Counted from the stretch's first letter, positions 10,237 to 20,098 are shown. The stretch is DNA of 64,000 nucleotides from Photobacterium lipolyticum (GCF_003026475.1 NZ_PYMC01000015.1:44488-108487), one strand, 5' to 3'. Numbers and translations are program-made. Notes: generated by a model not told the origin, from the sequence alone.

Positions 10237-10595
10237 TACTTGGTTAACCCTTTTAGCATGTCGTTATCATCAACCACATCGACTAAACGCAGGCCGTATT
10301 TATTATTCACAATAACCACTTCGGCGTGGCCGAGCAGGGTGCCATTCACTTTGACATCCATCGCCTCACCACTGATTTTATCTAACTCAATGACCGTACC
10401 CAAACCAACATTCATTAAATCGCCGACCATTAACTCGGTACTTGCGACTTCAAGGGTTAAGTTCACCGGAATATTACGAATGAAGCTCATGTCTTGCGAT
10501 GATGTAGTTTGGACTCCGGGCACTTGATCTTGGCCCAAGTTACCTAGATCCAAATCATCAAGGTCAAGACTCAAATCATTGTTTTGTTCAGACAT
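10236..10595 (-). CDS. fliN: Lateral flagellar switch protein FliN
   Basis: A 119-residue FliN. The acidic N-terminal third (Asp-Leu-Asp repeats) is followed by a SpoA/surface-presentation-of-antigens domain from about residue 38. Family motifs such as PVNLTLEVAS and NKYGLRLVDVV are visible. FliN forms the lower C-ring with FliM and also helps dock the export ATPase complex. The gene lies 11 bases after fliM and is coupled to fliP. Confidence 0.94.
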   Translation of the reverse strand: MSEQNNDLSLDLDDLDLGNLGQDQVPGVQTTSSQDMSFIRNIPVNLTLEVASTELMVGDLMNVGLGTVIELDKISGEAMDVKVNGTLLGHAEVVIVNNKYGLRLVDVVDDNDMLKGLTK

Positions 10596-10606
10596 GTCGG
10601 TTCCTG

Positions 10607-11500
10607 CTACTGCTTGATAATACTTTTAATTTGAAGCACTAAACTTGCATTGTTTTCGGCAATTCGTGCTGTAAATAATGACGTTTTTCCGGCTCTTACG
10701 GTGACTTCACCAGGCAGTTCAACCGGAATAACATCACCCGCCTTTAAATCCATTACTTTGCCAAGAGCTAAGTTTCGTTCGCATAACGTGGTGGTTAACC
10801 GCATAGGGGTCTGGCAAATTTTGCTTTGAATCTTAGCCTGAAGTTCCGGATCGGTTTCAACGTCTGCGGGTTTACATTGTTGATCGCGTAAAAAATCTAA
10901 TCCGGCAAAAGGTAAGGCGATATCAAACCAACCTTTATGACCGCAAACATCAATGGTAAAACGGCAAACCTGATACAGCTGATTATTTTGCATCGGGTTG
11001 CCGAGCCGAAGCGTATTCTTTTCGGTTAATTGGCTGTCCCAGCTGGTAATGCTGTGCCAACCATGTGCAAATTGTTCTAGTGCCTGATTGAAAAAGCGTT
11101 CGACAAGACGTAGCTCTGTATCACTCATCTCATTGCTGCGGCGGTTGTTATTACCGCTGCCGCCAAAAAAAAGATCAACCATGAAAAACAACAATTCACC
11201 ATCAATGGAGACCGCGCCGTGTAAATCATGCGGGCTAACCGTAAACTCACGATACAAGGATGGCTTTTTAAGTTGTTGTAAATAATCTTGTAATTTTAAA
11301 GTGTCCTGCTGATCGAAACTAAACTCGACAGGGTGGCGCAACAGGTGATGAAAAGACTGGCGTGCTGAACGCTCAAATTGCTTGCACACATTGTCGATAA
11401 TTGCCTGTAAGGCACCAATGCGATGTTCAGGACTGGCGAGATCAAAATCACGGACCTCTGTCTGATCAAGGTTTGAAATGATTTTGCTCTTTTTCATCAT
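10607..11500 (-). CDS. fliM: Lateral flagellar switch protein FliM, short form
   Basis: A 297-residue FliM, shorter than the roughly 330 of the enterobacterial protein. A FliM middle domain (CheC-like fold) and a C-terminal SpoA domain (about 215-290) are recognisable. The N-terminus (Met-Met-Lys-Lys-Ser-Lys) shows no trace of the usual LSQxEIDALL peptide that binds CheY-P. Two adjacent ATG codons are possible starts; the second (11497) is better spaced from AAGG. It is the first gene of the fliM-N-P-Q-R-flhB-A operon and is divergent from motY-lafK across 730 bases. Confidence 0.88.
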   Translation of the reverse strand: MMKKSKIISNLDQTEVRDFDLASPEHRIGALQAIIDNVCKQFERSARQSFHHLLRHPVEFSFDQQDTLKLQDYLQQLKKPSLYREFTVSPHDLHGAVSIDGELLFFMVDLFFGGSGNNNRRSNEMSDTELRLVERFFNQALEQFAHGWHSITSWDSQLTEKNTLRLGNPMQNNQLYQVCRFTIDVCGHKGWFDIALPFAGLDFLRDQQCKPADVETDPELQAKIQSKICQTPMRLTTTLCERNLALGKVMDLKAGDVIPVELPGEVTVRAGKTSLFTARIAENNASLVLQIKSIIKQ

Positions 11501-12230
11501 GACCTTATTTTAAATAATGAGTTTAAATAACCAGAATGTGATATTAACGGAATATGACACCGGTATCTTATAATGGTTGTATATGATTTCAATTTGAGCG
11601 TAAGTAATTTAACTAATACAATTTTTAATAAAAACATTTTTGTTATTAATAATCCGAATTTATAACTGTAGTAATTATTGATTTTGTGACTTTAATTCCA
11701 ATTAGAACTGGAAGTTGAAAACATTACTTTAAATTGTTAACAAATACACAGCCAATAAATAAAAAGAGATAACTAATTTCGCATCAAGTTCGTTTCAGAC
11801 CTCATTAGGCGGGTGAGACTACCGTTTGACCAATAGGTTTGTCAATTCAAATGTAGCCTTATATAGGGCGTCAAAATATTATCACTTTGAGGTATGTAAG
11901 CGTTCATTATATTGACGGTTGACATATCATGACGAATGATTTCTTATTAGCATGAAAAAATAGATATAAAAGCGAATAAATGCGTTAACTCACACGATTA
12001 ATCAGAATGTCCCCGCGATTAAATGAAATACCATGTTATATGCTTGTGGTGTTTTAATTAAATGTATTTGATTGGTATGTTGTGGGGGATGTGATAATGA
12101 ATGTTATAAAAAATATAAATAAGTTTAAGTAAATAGATTAAGTGGTCGCTTTTATAGCAACTAAAATTTTAGCGTGGTTATTGTTTAAGTTGTTACAACC
12201 TTTCATTGTTAATTTAGGCATCGGTAGAGA
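11501..12230. other. AT-rich divergent regulatory region between fliM and motY
   Basis: This 730-base gap is strongly AT-rich compared with its flanks and holds no supported gene. It must contain the start sites for the fliM operon on one strand and the motY-lafK operon on the other. I searched by eye for GG-N10-GC sigma54 elements and found none in either direction. That fits transcription of the master regulator lafK from a non-sigma54 promoter. Confidence 0.6.
11919..11947 (+). promoter_or_regulatory. Candidate sigma70-type promoter for motY-lafK
   Basis: TTGACA at 11919-11924 is a perfect -35 hexamer. It is followed after 17 bases by TCTTAT at 11942-11947, which matches four of six positions of TATAAT. 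It lies about 285 bases before the motY start, leaving a long leader. In such AT-rich sequence chance matches are common, so this is only a candidate. Confidence 0.35.
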
Positions 12231-13106
12231 GTGATTATAAAAAGCATTATTGCAATGTTGATGTTGGTTGTTTCTTGTTCAGCGTGCGCTGGCGAGAAGG
12301 TATGGTTATCACCATTAGATAGCAGCTCCTGGGTGTTTTCAGGTAATAAAACGGAATGTGCTCTCTCCCATGTGGTTGAGGGGTTCGGGGTCGCTAAAAT
12401 AATTGCTGAAGCTGGTGCGGGTACACGCCTAGAAATTATCTCGAAAGAACTGAAAAACCTCACGGGTAATCATTCTGTCGATTCAATTCCGGCCTCTTGG
12501 GCAACCGAAAAGCCGAATAACATTCATTATCAAAGTGACGTGTCTTTCACTCTGTTAACTCACGAGCTTGTTTTTAATGATGCAGATGAAGTTTTCGAGC
12601 GTTTGGATCAGGGTGAATGGATTCAAGTTCGTTTAAATGGCGGTGGTCAAAAAACACACACCGTTGTGCTTTCTAATGTGAATTTTGAAGCACCATCAAA
12701 ACAATACCTGTCCTGTAAAGGAAACTTGATTTCACTTAACTACCAACAGGTTAGATCTTCTGAGTTCTATTACCCGTCAGGTTCGACATTGGTTTCGAAA
12801 GCAGACGCCAGAGTGCTGTACGGTATTTCTGAGTATGTACAAGGCATTCGGTCAATTAAAAAAATATTAATTGATGGTTATTCTGATAACCAAGGACGAT
12901 CGGCGGTCAATTTACGAATGTCGCGTGAGCGTGCTGAAGAAGTGGCCGCCTTACTGATTGAATTTGGTGTATCCCATCAAATGATTCAAATTCGGTCTCA
13001 TGGTGATCGTTATCCCATCGCTGATAACCGGTCTGCTGATGGGCGACAGAAAAATCGACGCGTCACGGTACGTTTAATCAAGAACTCTGCGGCAGGTATG
13101 CAATGA
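12231..13106 (+). CDS. motY: Lateral flagellar T-ring protein MotY
   Basis: A 291-residue exported protein. A short positively charged start and hydrophobic segment form a signal peptide (cleavage probably near Ala-Cys-Ala). An N-terminal MotY domain follows ([10 protein letters not shown], then a conserved Cys). The C-terminal OmpA-like peptidoglycan-binding domain is at about 180-285 (DGYSDNQG and NRRVTVR). MotY is known to anchor stators at the T-ring of Vibrio motors. The start is a GTG; no better-placed ATG leaves a charged signal-peptide N-terminus. A Val-Val-Ser-Cys stretch could mimic a lipobox, but the family is not lipidated. It overlaps lafK by four bases (ATGA). Confidence 0.87.
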   Translation: MIIKSIIAMLMLVVSCSACAGEKVWLSPLDSSSWVFSGNKTECALSHVVEGFGVAKIIAEAGAGTRLEIISKELKNLTGNHSVDSIPASWATEKPNNIHYQSDVSFTLLTHELVFNDADEVFERLDQGEWIQVRLNGGGQKTHTVVLSNVNFEAPSKQYLSCKGNLISLNYQQVRSSEFYYPSGSTLVSKADARVLYGISEYVQGIRSIKKILIDGYSDNQGRSAVNLRMSRERAEEVAALLIEFGVSHQMIQIRSHGDRYPIADNRSADGRQKNRRVTVRLIKNSAAGMQ

Positions 13107-14545
13107 GAAATGAGTGGCAAGTGTTGATGTTTCAACCGCAAAACTCTGCGCTTGAACAATCATTATCATCTGGAAATTCAATTGGCTATAATTTAACGCG
13201 TACTGAAACTGCGTTCGATTGCCTGAATTTGCTGGCTCAAAATCAGTGGGACTTATTACTCCTGCCCGCTTGTTTAAGCGACGGTACTGAAGCCGCAGAT
13301 ATGATTAAATTGTTTCGGCGCCATGGATACAGTGGTGCCGTCGTTGTGCTGTCTGAACTTCAACATGTTGCGGAGGTTACCCGTGCCTTGCAGCAGGGGG
13401 CAATGGATTACCTGTTGATCCCTTTTGGTCATACTCATTTATCGCAGCTCGTTCAACGTTTGGTACAGACGCAACAGCATCAGCAGAGCATTGTGGCTGA
13501 ATCTTGCCAAAGTAAGCAGATGTTCCAATTGGCACAACGTGTTGCACAGACGGAAGCTTCTGTTCTGATCAACGGTGAAAGTGGTACCGGCAAAGAAGTA
13601 TTATCACGATTCATCCATGATTCCTCTCCGCGTGCAGCTGGGCCGTTCATTGCCATTAATTGCGCGGCGATCCCAGAAACCATGATCGAATCAATCTTAT
13701 TTGGCCATACCAAAGGTGCCTTTACCGGAGCCATATCAGCACAGGCGGGTAAATTAGAAATCGCCAATGGCGGTACGTTGCTACTTGATGAAATCGGTGA
13801 GTTGCCACTGGCACTGCAAACCAAATTATTACGGGTGCTGCAGGAGCGTGAGGTTGAACGTTTAGGTAGCCATAAAAAAATTAAGCTAGATATTCGTGTG
13901 TTAGCCGCAACCAACCAAGATTTAGAAAAAGCCATTGCCAATGGCCGTTTTCGCGCTGATCTGTATTATCGTCTGAATGTTTTTCCCCTTCACTGCGCGT
14001 CATTGAAAGATCGCCAGGAAGACATTATCCCGTTAGCGAAAAATTTACTTCGCCGCCATATGCCGCAAGGGCAGGCGAATACGCAATTTACCAAAGCCGC
14101 ACAACAAGCACTGTGCAGTTACGATTGGCCCGGTAATGTGCGGGAGCTGGAAAATGTTATTCAGCGCGCTTTAGTGATGAGCCGTGGCTGTTTGATCCGT
14201 GAAGAAGATTTGATGTTACCGACGTTAGACAAAATGGCTAACGAGCGGACCCCCGCCGTTCCTGCGTCACCATCATTGAGTGTGGCAATGCCTACTCGAA
14301 CACCACCACCATCACGAACAAAGCCTGATTTACAAAAAAGCCGTAAGCTTGCTGAATTTGACACTATTATTGCGACCCTGCGTCGTTTTGATGGTCACCG
14401 TAGCAAGACGGCAGAAGAGCTGGGGGTATCAACCCGGGCGCTTCGCTACAAAATTCAGACCATGCGCGAGCAAGGGCTGGATATCGAAAAAATCCTAACG
14501 GGGCAAAATGCAGATTTAGTCCCGACAAACTTTAATTTTTCCTAA
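13103..14545 (+). CDS. lafK: Sigma54-dependent lateral flagellar master regulator LafK
   Basis: A 480-residue bacterial enhancer-binding protein. It has an N-terminal receiver-like domain (about 1-120), an AAA+ ATPase domain with Walker A GESGTGKE (158-165), the sigma54-contacting GAFTGA loop (from Gly205) and Walker B Asp229-Glu230, and a C-terminal Fis-type helix-turn-helix (about 430-465). In Vibrio parahaemolyticus LafK activates sigma54 promoters of the lateral system. The receiver domain is degenerate: Pro55 stands where the phospho-acceptor Asp should be, and the usual Lys before Pro near residue 105 is Ile. Activity is therefore probably not controlled by phosphorylation. It is translationally coupled to motY and lies just before fliE. 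Confidence 0.92.
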   Translation: MRNEWQVLMFQPQNSALEQSLSSGNSIGYNLTRTETAFDCLNLLAQNQWDLLLLPACLSDGTEAADMIKLFRRHGYSGAVVVLSELQHVAEVTRALQQGAMDYLLIPFGHTHLSQLVQRLVQTQQHQQSIVAESCQSKQMFQLAQRVAQTEASVLINGESGTGKEVLSRFIHDSSPRAAGPFIAINCAAIPETMIESILFGHTKGAFTGAISAQAGKLEIANGGTLLLDEIGELPLALQTKLLRVLQEREVERLGSHKKIKLDIRVLAATNQDLEKAIANGRFRADLYYRLNVFPLHCASLKDRQEDIIPLAKNLLRRHMPQGQANTQFTKAAQQALCSYDWPGNVRELENVIQRALVMSRGCLIREEDLMLPTLDKMANERTPAVPASPSLSVAMPTRTPPPSRTKPDLQKSRKLAEFDTIIATLRRFDGHRSKTAEELGVSTRALRYKIQTMREQGLDIEKILTGQNADLVPTNFNFS

Positions 14546-14565
14546 CCGTTATTACGAGACCTGTC

Positions 14566-14910
14566 ATGCAAGACAATGTGATGAGCATGAATCTGCCATT
14601 AAGCCAGATGAGCGAAATTCAAGCGCAAATGAATACGCTGGAACCAATTCAGATCGCCCCGAACCCAATGACGGTTAATCAAGCGAATACTGTTAATTTT
14701 AATGAGGTTATCTCCCAGGCACTCAATAGTGTTGATCAGCAAGGCAAAGAAGCATCGGCTTTAATGACGGCGGTTGATACGGGAAAAAGTGATGATTTAG
14801 TGGGGGCCATGGTTGCCAGTCAAAAAGCCAGCCTCTCGTTTGCGGCACTTGTGCAAGTACGTAACAAGTTGCTCACAGCCTATGACGACGTCATGAAAAT
14901 GCCAGTATAA
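14566..14910 (+). CDS. fliE: Lateral flagellar hook-basal body protein FliE
   Basis: A 114-residue FliE (family about 104). It is the adaptor between the MS-ring and the proximal rod. The conserved C-terminal half (Asn-Phe-Asn-Glu-Val, then KASLSFAALVQVRNKLLTAY, ending in Met-Pro-Val) is intact. The N-terminal 35 residues are Met- and Gln-rich and variable. It starts 20 bases after lafK and heads the fliEFGHIJ run. Confidence 0.93.
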   Translation: MQDNVMSMNLPLSQMSEIQAQMNTLEPIQIAPNPMTVNQANTVNFNEVISQALNSVDQQGKEASALMTAVDTGKSDDLVGAMVASQKASLSFAALVQVRNKLLTAYDDVMKMPV

Positions 14911-14923
14911 CAGGACCGTTTAA

Positions 14924-16606
14924 GTGACTGAATTAATGAAACAGCGGCTGTCGAATATGGCGAGCCCTTCCACTATGGGACGACTGCTTACGGGCACTCG
15001 TCTTATTGTGTTATTAGGCCTTATTGCTGCGTTAGTGACAACTGCCGTCGTGATTGGTTTGTGGCAAGGTAATAGCCAGTACCGTCCGTTGTATGGCGAA
15101 CAAGAAAAATTTGACCGTAGCCAGGTGATCTCAGTTCTTGAGCAACAGGGAATGGATTATTATATCGAGCCTCAGCAAGGCAACGTGATGGTTGATCGCG
15201 ATAGTTTAGGAAAAGCGCGTTTAGCGCTGGCCGCTGCCGGTATTGAAGCCCAATTACCAGCCGGGCTTGAAATTTTATCGCAAGACTCCAGTTTAGGAAC
15301 GAGCCAGTTTATTGAAAGTGCCCGCTATCGCCATGGTTTAGAAGGCGAGCTGGCATTGAGTATCATGGAGCTGGACGCCATCACCAATGTGCGCGTGCAT
15401 CTGGCTATCCCTAAGCAAACCTTATTCGTGCGCCGTGAGAAAGAGCAGCCATCGGCTTCGGTTGTTTTGTCGTTAGCCTCTGGGCGTGAACTGACGACCG
15501 AGCAAGTGACCGCGATTGTTAATTTAGTCGCAGGTAGTGTGCCGGATCTGAATGCCGATCGGGTCAATGTTATCGATCAGCAAGGCCGTTTATTGTCATC
15601 GGTGATTAACAGCGATGGTAAGCATAGCCGTAACAGCAGCAGTTACCTGGAATACGTCCAAAATCTAGAACGTAGTTATATCAACCGCGCAGCGCGTATG
15701 CTGCGACCAATGGTGGGTATTGATAACTTCCAGGTGGAAGTGGCTGCCGATATTAACTATGACCGCACTGAAGCAACAGAAGAAAGCTATGCCCCTGAAG
15801 GGTCGGTTCGCAATGAATTTAACACGATGGATCGTCGTGTCGGCAAAGCTGCCCAAGGGGTTCCCGGCGCATTAAGTAACCGCCCACCGGAAGAAGATGA
15901 AGAGGGGGATCCAAATGCTGGTAATGAACGCAGTGAATCATCCCGTGATTACGCCTTAGATCGTGTACTTAAACATACGCTCTACCAGCAGGGGCAGTTG
16001 AAGAGTTTAAGTGTCTCTATATTGCTAAATGGCCAGCCAGAGACCTTTACTCCAGAGCAACTGACGAATATCAAGCAAATGTTAGCCGATGCCATGGGGA
16101 TTAATGAAGCCCGTGGTGATCAGTTCAGTGTCTTGGTGTACCCATTCACTAAAGCAGAAGCCAACTTATTGGCTGAAGAGCCGGTCTGGTGGATGCAATT
16201 AATCTGGTTAGATTACTTACGCTATATTTTATCTGCCATTGTGGCATTGGTGATTCTGTTAGTCGTTGTTCGTCCGGCGGTTCGTCAGCTGTCTGGTGCT
16301 AGCAAGTCGACAGCATTAGCCGTGGTAAACGATGAGCAGGAAGCTGTTACTGACAAATCAGCAAATAAGAAGGCCGCGCTGAGCAATGATACGAGTCCGG
16401 AAATTGAAGTTACACCGGTTGCAGCGACAGCGGAAGGCGCAAGCTTAAGCTCGGTTGTCGCGAGTGAAGACTATCCAGAATTGCCAAGTCCTGAAACGGG
16501 ATTAGAAGTGCAATCATCTTACCTTCAGATGTTATCTGAGAAAGAACCAGAGCGTGTTGCTCACGTCGTTAAACAATGGATTACGCCGAAAGATGATGAC
16601 AACTGA
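14924..16606 (+). CDS. fliF: Lateral flagellar MS-ring protein FliF
   Basis: A 560-residue FliF, near the family length. One membrane helix near residues 25-48 is followed by two ring-building motifs of the YscJ/FliF family, a disordered acidic periplasmic stretch, and a second membrane helix near 425-445. The cytoplasmic tail ends in the FliG-binding segment (Glu-Pro-Glu-Arg-Val-Ala-His-Val-Val-Lys-Gln-Trp). The GTG start at 14924 is chosen because AGGA lies eight bases upstream; an ATG follows four codons later. The stop overlaps fliG. Confidence 0.94.
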   Translation: MTELMKQRLSNMASPSTMGRLLTGTRLIVLLGLIAALVTTAVVIGLWQGNSQYRPLYGEQEKFDRSQVISVLEQQGMDYYIEPQQGNVMVDRDSLGKARLALAAAGIEAQLPAGLEILSQDSSLGTSQFIESARYRHGLEGELALSIMELDAITNVRVHLAIPKQTLFVRREKEQPSASVVLSLASGRELTTEQVTAIVNLVAGSVPDLNADRVNVIDQQGRLLSSVINSDGKHSRNSSSYLEYVQNLERSYINRAARMLRPMVGIDNFQVEVAADINYDRTEATEESYAPEGSVRNEFNTMDRRVGKAAQGVPGALSNRPPEEDEEGDPNAGNERSESSRDYALDRVLKHTLYQQGQLKSLSVSILLNGQPETFTPEQLTNIKQMLADAMGINEARGDQFSVLVYPFTKAEANLLAEEPVWWMQLIWLDYLRYILSAIVALVILLVVVRPAVRQLSGASKSTALAVVNDEQEAVTDKSANKKAALSNDTSPEIEVTPVAATAEGASLSSVVASEDYPELPSPETGLEVQSSYLQMLSEKEPERVAHVVKQWITPKDDDN

Positions 16607-17600
16607 GAATAACCCGAACATTGAACAAGCGGCGATCCTCCTGTTGAGCATGGGAGAAGAAGCGGCGGCAAATGTTTTGAAGCAACTTGATCGCGAGCAA
16701 GTACGCCAACTATCGATTGCGATGGCGGGCATTCCTGCGGTGAAAAAAGATCAGGCTGAACAAGTATTTCAGCGTTTCTTTACTGACTTCCAAAGTGAAT
16801 CTGGTATCTCAGGTGCTTCGCGTAGCTATCTTGAACGGACGCTAAACAAGGCGTTAGGCCAATCGTTGTCACAGCCGTTGCTTGACTCAATCTATGGCGA
16901 TTCACTGAAGCATAACTTGCAACGTTTGCAGTGGTTAGAGCCAGCCAAACTTGCCGAATTGATCTCGGGCGAACACCCGCAGATGCAAGCCGTTTTTCTT
17001 GCTTATTTAGAGCCGGAAGTGGCAACGAATCTGCTTGCGCGTTTACCGTCAGAAAATCTTGACGACTTGCTATATCGCTTAGCGAACTTGAAAGAAATTC
17101 ATCCAGATATGATTGATGAAGTGCATGTCTTATTGGAGAAGTTCTTAGCGCAAGTTGGCCAGCAGAACAGCACGCTGGTCGACGGCACGCAAAAAGCGGG
17201 CGATATCATCAACCGCCTGCAGGGCGAGCAGAGCCAGAAGGTGCTAAGCGGGATGAAAGATCTCGATCCTGAGCTGGTTGCGAAGCTTGAATCGCAAATG
17301 TACAACTTCAGTATTCTGGTACGTCAGACGGAAGAAACCCTTGAGCGCCTGGTTGAAGAGGTGGATCAAGAGGTACTGGCGACGGCATTGAAAGGGTGCG
17401 AGCAAGCACTGCAAGATAAAATCTTTGCCACCATGCCTAAACGCGCAGCGCAATATTTACGTGAAGCGATGGAAGGCAAAGGCCGCGTGCGTCTTAGTGC
17501 GGTGGAAGAGGCAAGAGCGCAACTTATTACCACGTTACGTCAGCTGGCTGATGCCGGTGAAGTTGAATTACAACTGTTTAGCGAACCTGTTGTGGAGTAA
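16593..17600 (+). CDS. fliG: Lateral flagellar switch protein FliG
   Basis: About 335 residues, the family length. FliG links the MS-ring to FliM and generates torque against MotA. The N-terminal (AILLLSMGEEAAANVLKQL), middle and C-terminal domains are all present. The torque helix (about 270-300) retains alternating charged residues. The start is placed at 16593, overlapping fliF by 14 bases; a longer frame opening at 16554 would add residues foreign to the family. It runs directly into fliH after two bases. Confidence 0.94.
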   Translation: MMTTENNPNIEQAAILLLSMGEEAAANVLKQLDREQVRQLSIAMAGIPAVKKDQAEQVFQRFFTDFQSESGISGASRSYLERTLNKALGQSLSQPLLDSIYGDSLKHNLQRLQWLEPAKLAELISGEHPQMQAVFLAYLEPEVATNLLARLPSENLDDLLYRLANLKEIHPDMIDEVHVLLEKFLAQVGQQNSTLVDGTQKAGDIINRLQGEQSQKVLSGMKDLDPELVAKLESQMYNFSILVRQTEETLERLVEEVDQEVLATALKGCEQALQDKIFATMPKRAAQYLREAMEGKGRVRLSAVEEARAQLITTLRQLADAGEVELQLFSEPVVE

Positions 17601-17602
17601 TT

Positions 17603-18304
17603 ATGAAGAAACCAGCTGTGAATATTCTTCATCCGCAACCGGGCCAGTACCGTTCGTATCATTTTCCGCCACTGGTTGAGCCGGAAGAAGATCTGTTTGG
17701 TGACGAAAGCGGTGGTTCGTATCAAGACGAGTTCCACAATGGCTTTCAAGATGGTCAGCAAAAAGGCCATGAACTGGGCTATCAAGAAGGTTTGGCACAA
17801 GGTCAGCAAGCGGGTGAGCAGCAAGGTCTCGAGCAGGGGCGCCAACAAGGTGTCCGTGAAGGTGTTGAGCAAGTCAGGCAGCAGATAGCGGGCACTGCGA
17901 GTTCAGTAGATCACGTCATGCAGCAAGTTCAGCAGGTGTTTCATCAGCATGTTCGCCAGCAAAGCGAAATGATCTGTGATCTGGTCCAGAAAGTCGCGCG
18001 TCAGGTCATTCGTGCTGAACTGACGTTAAAGCCAAGCCAAATGGTGCACTTGATCGAAGAAACGCTGGCGCAAATGCCCGAGCAAAAACCAGAGCTTGTG
18101 GTTTACCTTAATCCACAAGACTGCCAGCGTTTGGTCGAGCTGGTGCCAGAGCAAATTGCCACCTGGAGCTTAACCCCAGATGATAGCCTCTCGATCGGCA
18201 GCTGCCGCGTGGTCACTAACGATTCTGAAGCGTTTGCCGATAGCGAAGAGCGTCTGGAAGCGTGCATGGATTCCGTTAGGGATAACTTGCTAACCAATGC
18301 GTGA
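17603..18304 (+). CDS. fliH: Lateral flagellar export ATPase regulator FliH
   Basis: A 233-residue FliH. The central part carries the characteristic GxxxG-type repeats in a Gln/Gly-rich helix (about residues 45-90: Gly-Tyr-Gln-Glu-Gly, Gly-Gln-Gln-Ala-Gly and so on). A globular C-terminal domain follows that holds the FliI ATPase as a FliH2-FliI complex. It overlaps fliI by eight bases. Confidence 0.92.
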   Translation: MKKPAVNILHPQPGQYRSYHFPPLVEPEEDLFGDESGGSYQDEFHNGFQDGQQKGHELGYQEGLAQGQQAGEQQGLEQGRQQGVREGVEQVRQQIAGTASSVDHVMQQVQQVFHQHVRQQSEMICDLVQKVARQVIRAELTLKPSQMVHLIEETLAQMPEQKPELVVYLNPQDCQRLVELVPEQIATWSLTPDDSLSIGSCRVVTNDSEAFADSEERLEACMDSVRDNLLTNA

Positions 18305-19637
18305 TTTATTCCAAGAGCTCAATGCTCGCCTCTCTTCTGCGGTTGAACATGTTCCTGATGTACCTATCGCGCGCACTTACGGGCGATTAACGCGTATGGC
18401 GGGGCTGACATTAGAAGCTGTTGGCTGCCGGCTGTGTACCGGGCAGCGGTGTATGATTGAAACCGATCACGGCACTCTGGTGGAAGCGGAAGTGGTGGGG
18501 TTTGATCGTAATGCATCGGTATTGATGCCAATCCGCCATACCACCGGTTTACGTCCTGGTAGCCGGGTGTTGCCATTGCATGGCGACAGCAAAATCAATG
18601 TTGGCTATAGCATGCTGGGCCGGGTATTGAATGGCTTAGGTGAGCCATTAGACAGCCTGGGCACTGTGAATGCCGATCAGCGAATTAACCTGCAAGGCGA
18701 AACCATTAACCCATTACAACGCTTGCCTATTTCAACCCAGCTGGATGTCGGTGTCCGTGCCATTAACGGTATGCTCAGCGTTGGCAAAGGCCAGCGAATG
18801 GGGCTGTTTGCCGGTAGTGGTGTCGGTAAGAGTGTGCTGCTAGGCATGATGACCCGCAATACCACCGCAGAAATTACGGTTGTTGGCTTGATCGGCGAGC
18901 GTGGTCGTGAGGTTCGCGAATTTATTGAGCACTCTTTGGGTCCCGAAGGAATGAAAAATGCGGTCGTGATTGCATCACCGGCCGATGATCCACCCTTAAT
19001 GCGCCTGCGGGCATCCATGCTCTGTCACCGTATTGCCGAGTTTTTCCGCGATCAGGGCCATGATGTGTTGCTACTGATGGATTCACTCACCCGTTACGCC
19101 CAGGCTCAGCGCGAGATCGCCTTAGCTGTTGGCGAGCCGCCGGCAACCAAGGGATATCCGCCTTCGGTGTTCAGTATGCTGCCTCAGCTTGTTGAGCGTG
19201 CGGGTAATGGCGCGACGGAAAAAGGTTCTATTACCGCATTTTATACCGTGCTGTCAGAAGGTGATGATCAGCAAGATCCGATTGCCGATGCCGCCCGGGC
19301 GATCTTGGACGGTCATATCGTGTTAAACCGGGAATTGGCCGAGCAAGGTCATTACCCGGCAATCGATATTGAACAGTCAATCAGTCGCGCAATGCCACAG
19401 GTAGTTGCGCCTGAGCAATTGCAAAAAGCGCAACGGGTTAAGCAGCTGTATGCCCGGTATCGCCAGGTACAAGACTTGATCTCGTTGGGCGGATACCAGC
19501 AGGGGCAAGATCAAAACCTCGATATGGCCGTGCATTACTACCCTGAAATTTGTGGTTTCCTGCAGCAGGGGATGAATGAGCGGATACTTCTTGCCGAGAG
19601 CCAGCAGCAGTTAAAGCAACTGATCGGAGGGCAATAA
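18297..19637 (+). CDS. fliI: Lateral flagellar export ATPase FliI
   Basis: A 446-residue ATPase of the F1-beta/type III secretion family. Walker A is GSGVGKS with Lys178. Further motifs are IGERGREVREF, Walker B around LLLMDSLTRYAQAQREIAL, and the GEPPATKGYPPSVF segment. It forms a hexamer under the export gate, energising substrate unloading with FliH and FliJ. No key residue is missing. Confidence 0.96.
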   Translation: MRDLFQELNARLSSAVEHVPDVPIARTYGRLTRMAGLTLEAVGCRLCTGQRCMIETDHGTLVEAEVVGFDRNASVLMPIRHTTGLRPGSRVLPLHGDSKINVGYSMLGRVLNGLGEPLDSLGTVNADQRINLQGETINPLQRLPISTQLDVGVRAINGMLSVGKGQRMGLFAGSGVGKSVLLGMMTRNTTAEITVVGLIGERGREVREFIEHSLGPEGMKNAVVIASPADDPPLMRLRASMLCHRIAEFFRDQGHDVLLLMDSLTRYAQAQREIALAVGEPPATKGYPPSVFSMLPQLVERAGNGATEKGSITAFYTVLSEGDDQQDPIADAARAILDGHIVLNRELAEQGHYPAIDIEQSISRAMPQVVAPEQLQKAQRVKQLYARYRQVQDLISLGGYQQGQDQNLDMAVHYYPEICGFLQQGMNERILLAESQQQLKQLIGGQ

Positions 19638-19640
19638 CCG

Positions 19641-20075
19641 ATGATGAAGCGGGTCAGAATCGTGCAAAGCTGGCGCGATCAGCAGCAGCGGAAATTTGAC
19701 GAGTTGCAACAGCAGCAGGGGCAGATTAATCAGCAGGTGCATGCTCACCAGCAACGTTTAACCTTGTTAGAAGATTTGTCGGGGCAGTATAGTGTTGCCA
19801 GTGGCAGTCAGGCGTCGGCTCTGTTATTGAAGGGCATTGGTCGTTTCCGCCATCAACTCGACAATCTGACCAATCTTCAGCGCCAGGAACTGGCATTATC
19901 GCAGGTGGAGTTGCGCAGTATGAATGAACGCCTGGTCAAGCAACACTGCCAGGTTCAAATGGGCACCAAGATCATTGATAAGCGGTTAACGAAAATTCAA
20001 TCTCAACGAGATAAACAAGAGCAGAAAGTGCTCGATGAACTGTCGATCAACCGCTTTTTTCACCGCCGGTCATGA
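19641..20075 (+). CDS. fliJ: Lateral flagellar export protein FliJ
   Basis: A 144-residue, almost wholly helical Gln-rich coiled-coil protein, as expected for FliJ, the central stalk of the export ATPase and chaperone escort. Sequence conservation in this family is low, so the call rests mainly on length, coiled-coil character and position right after fliI. The start has a GGAGGG ten bases upstream. The gene converges on flgN with only 23 bases between them. Confidence 0.85.
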   Translation: MMKRVRIVQSWRDQQQRKFDELQQQQGQINQQVHAHQQRLTLLEDLSGQYSVASGSQASALLLKGIGRFRHQLDNLTNLQRQELALSQVELRSMNERLVKQHCQVQMGTKIIDKRLTKIQSQRDKQEQKVLDELSINRFFHRRS

Positions 20076-20098
20076 GCGGTGGCGCAACCCAATCAGCA

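Noticed and set aside
12136..12160. Sigma54 promoter before motY
   Set aside because: A GG and a GC dinucleotide occur near each other, but with 11 bases between them instead of the strict ten, and little other match.
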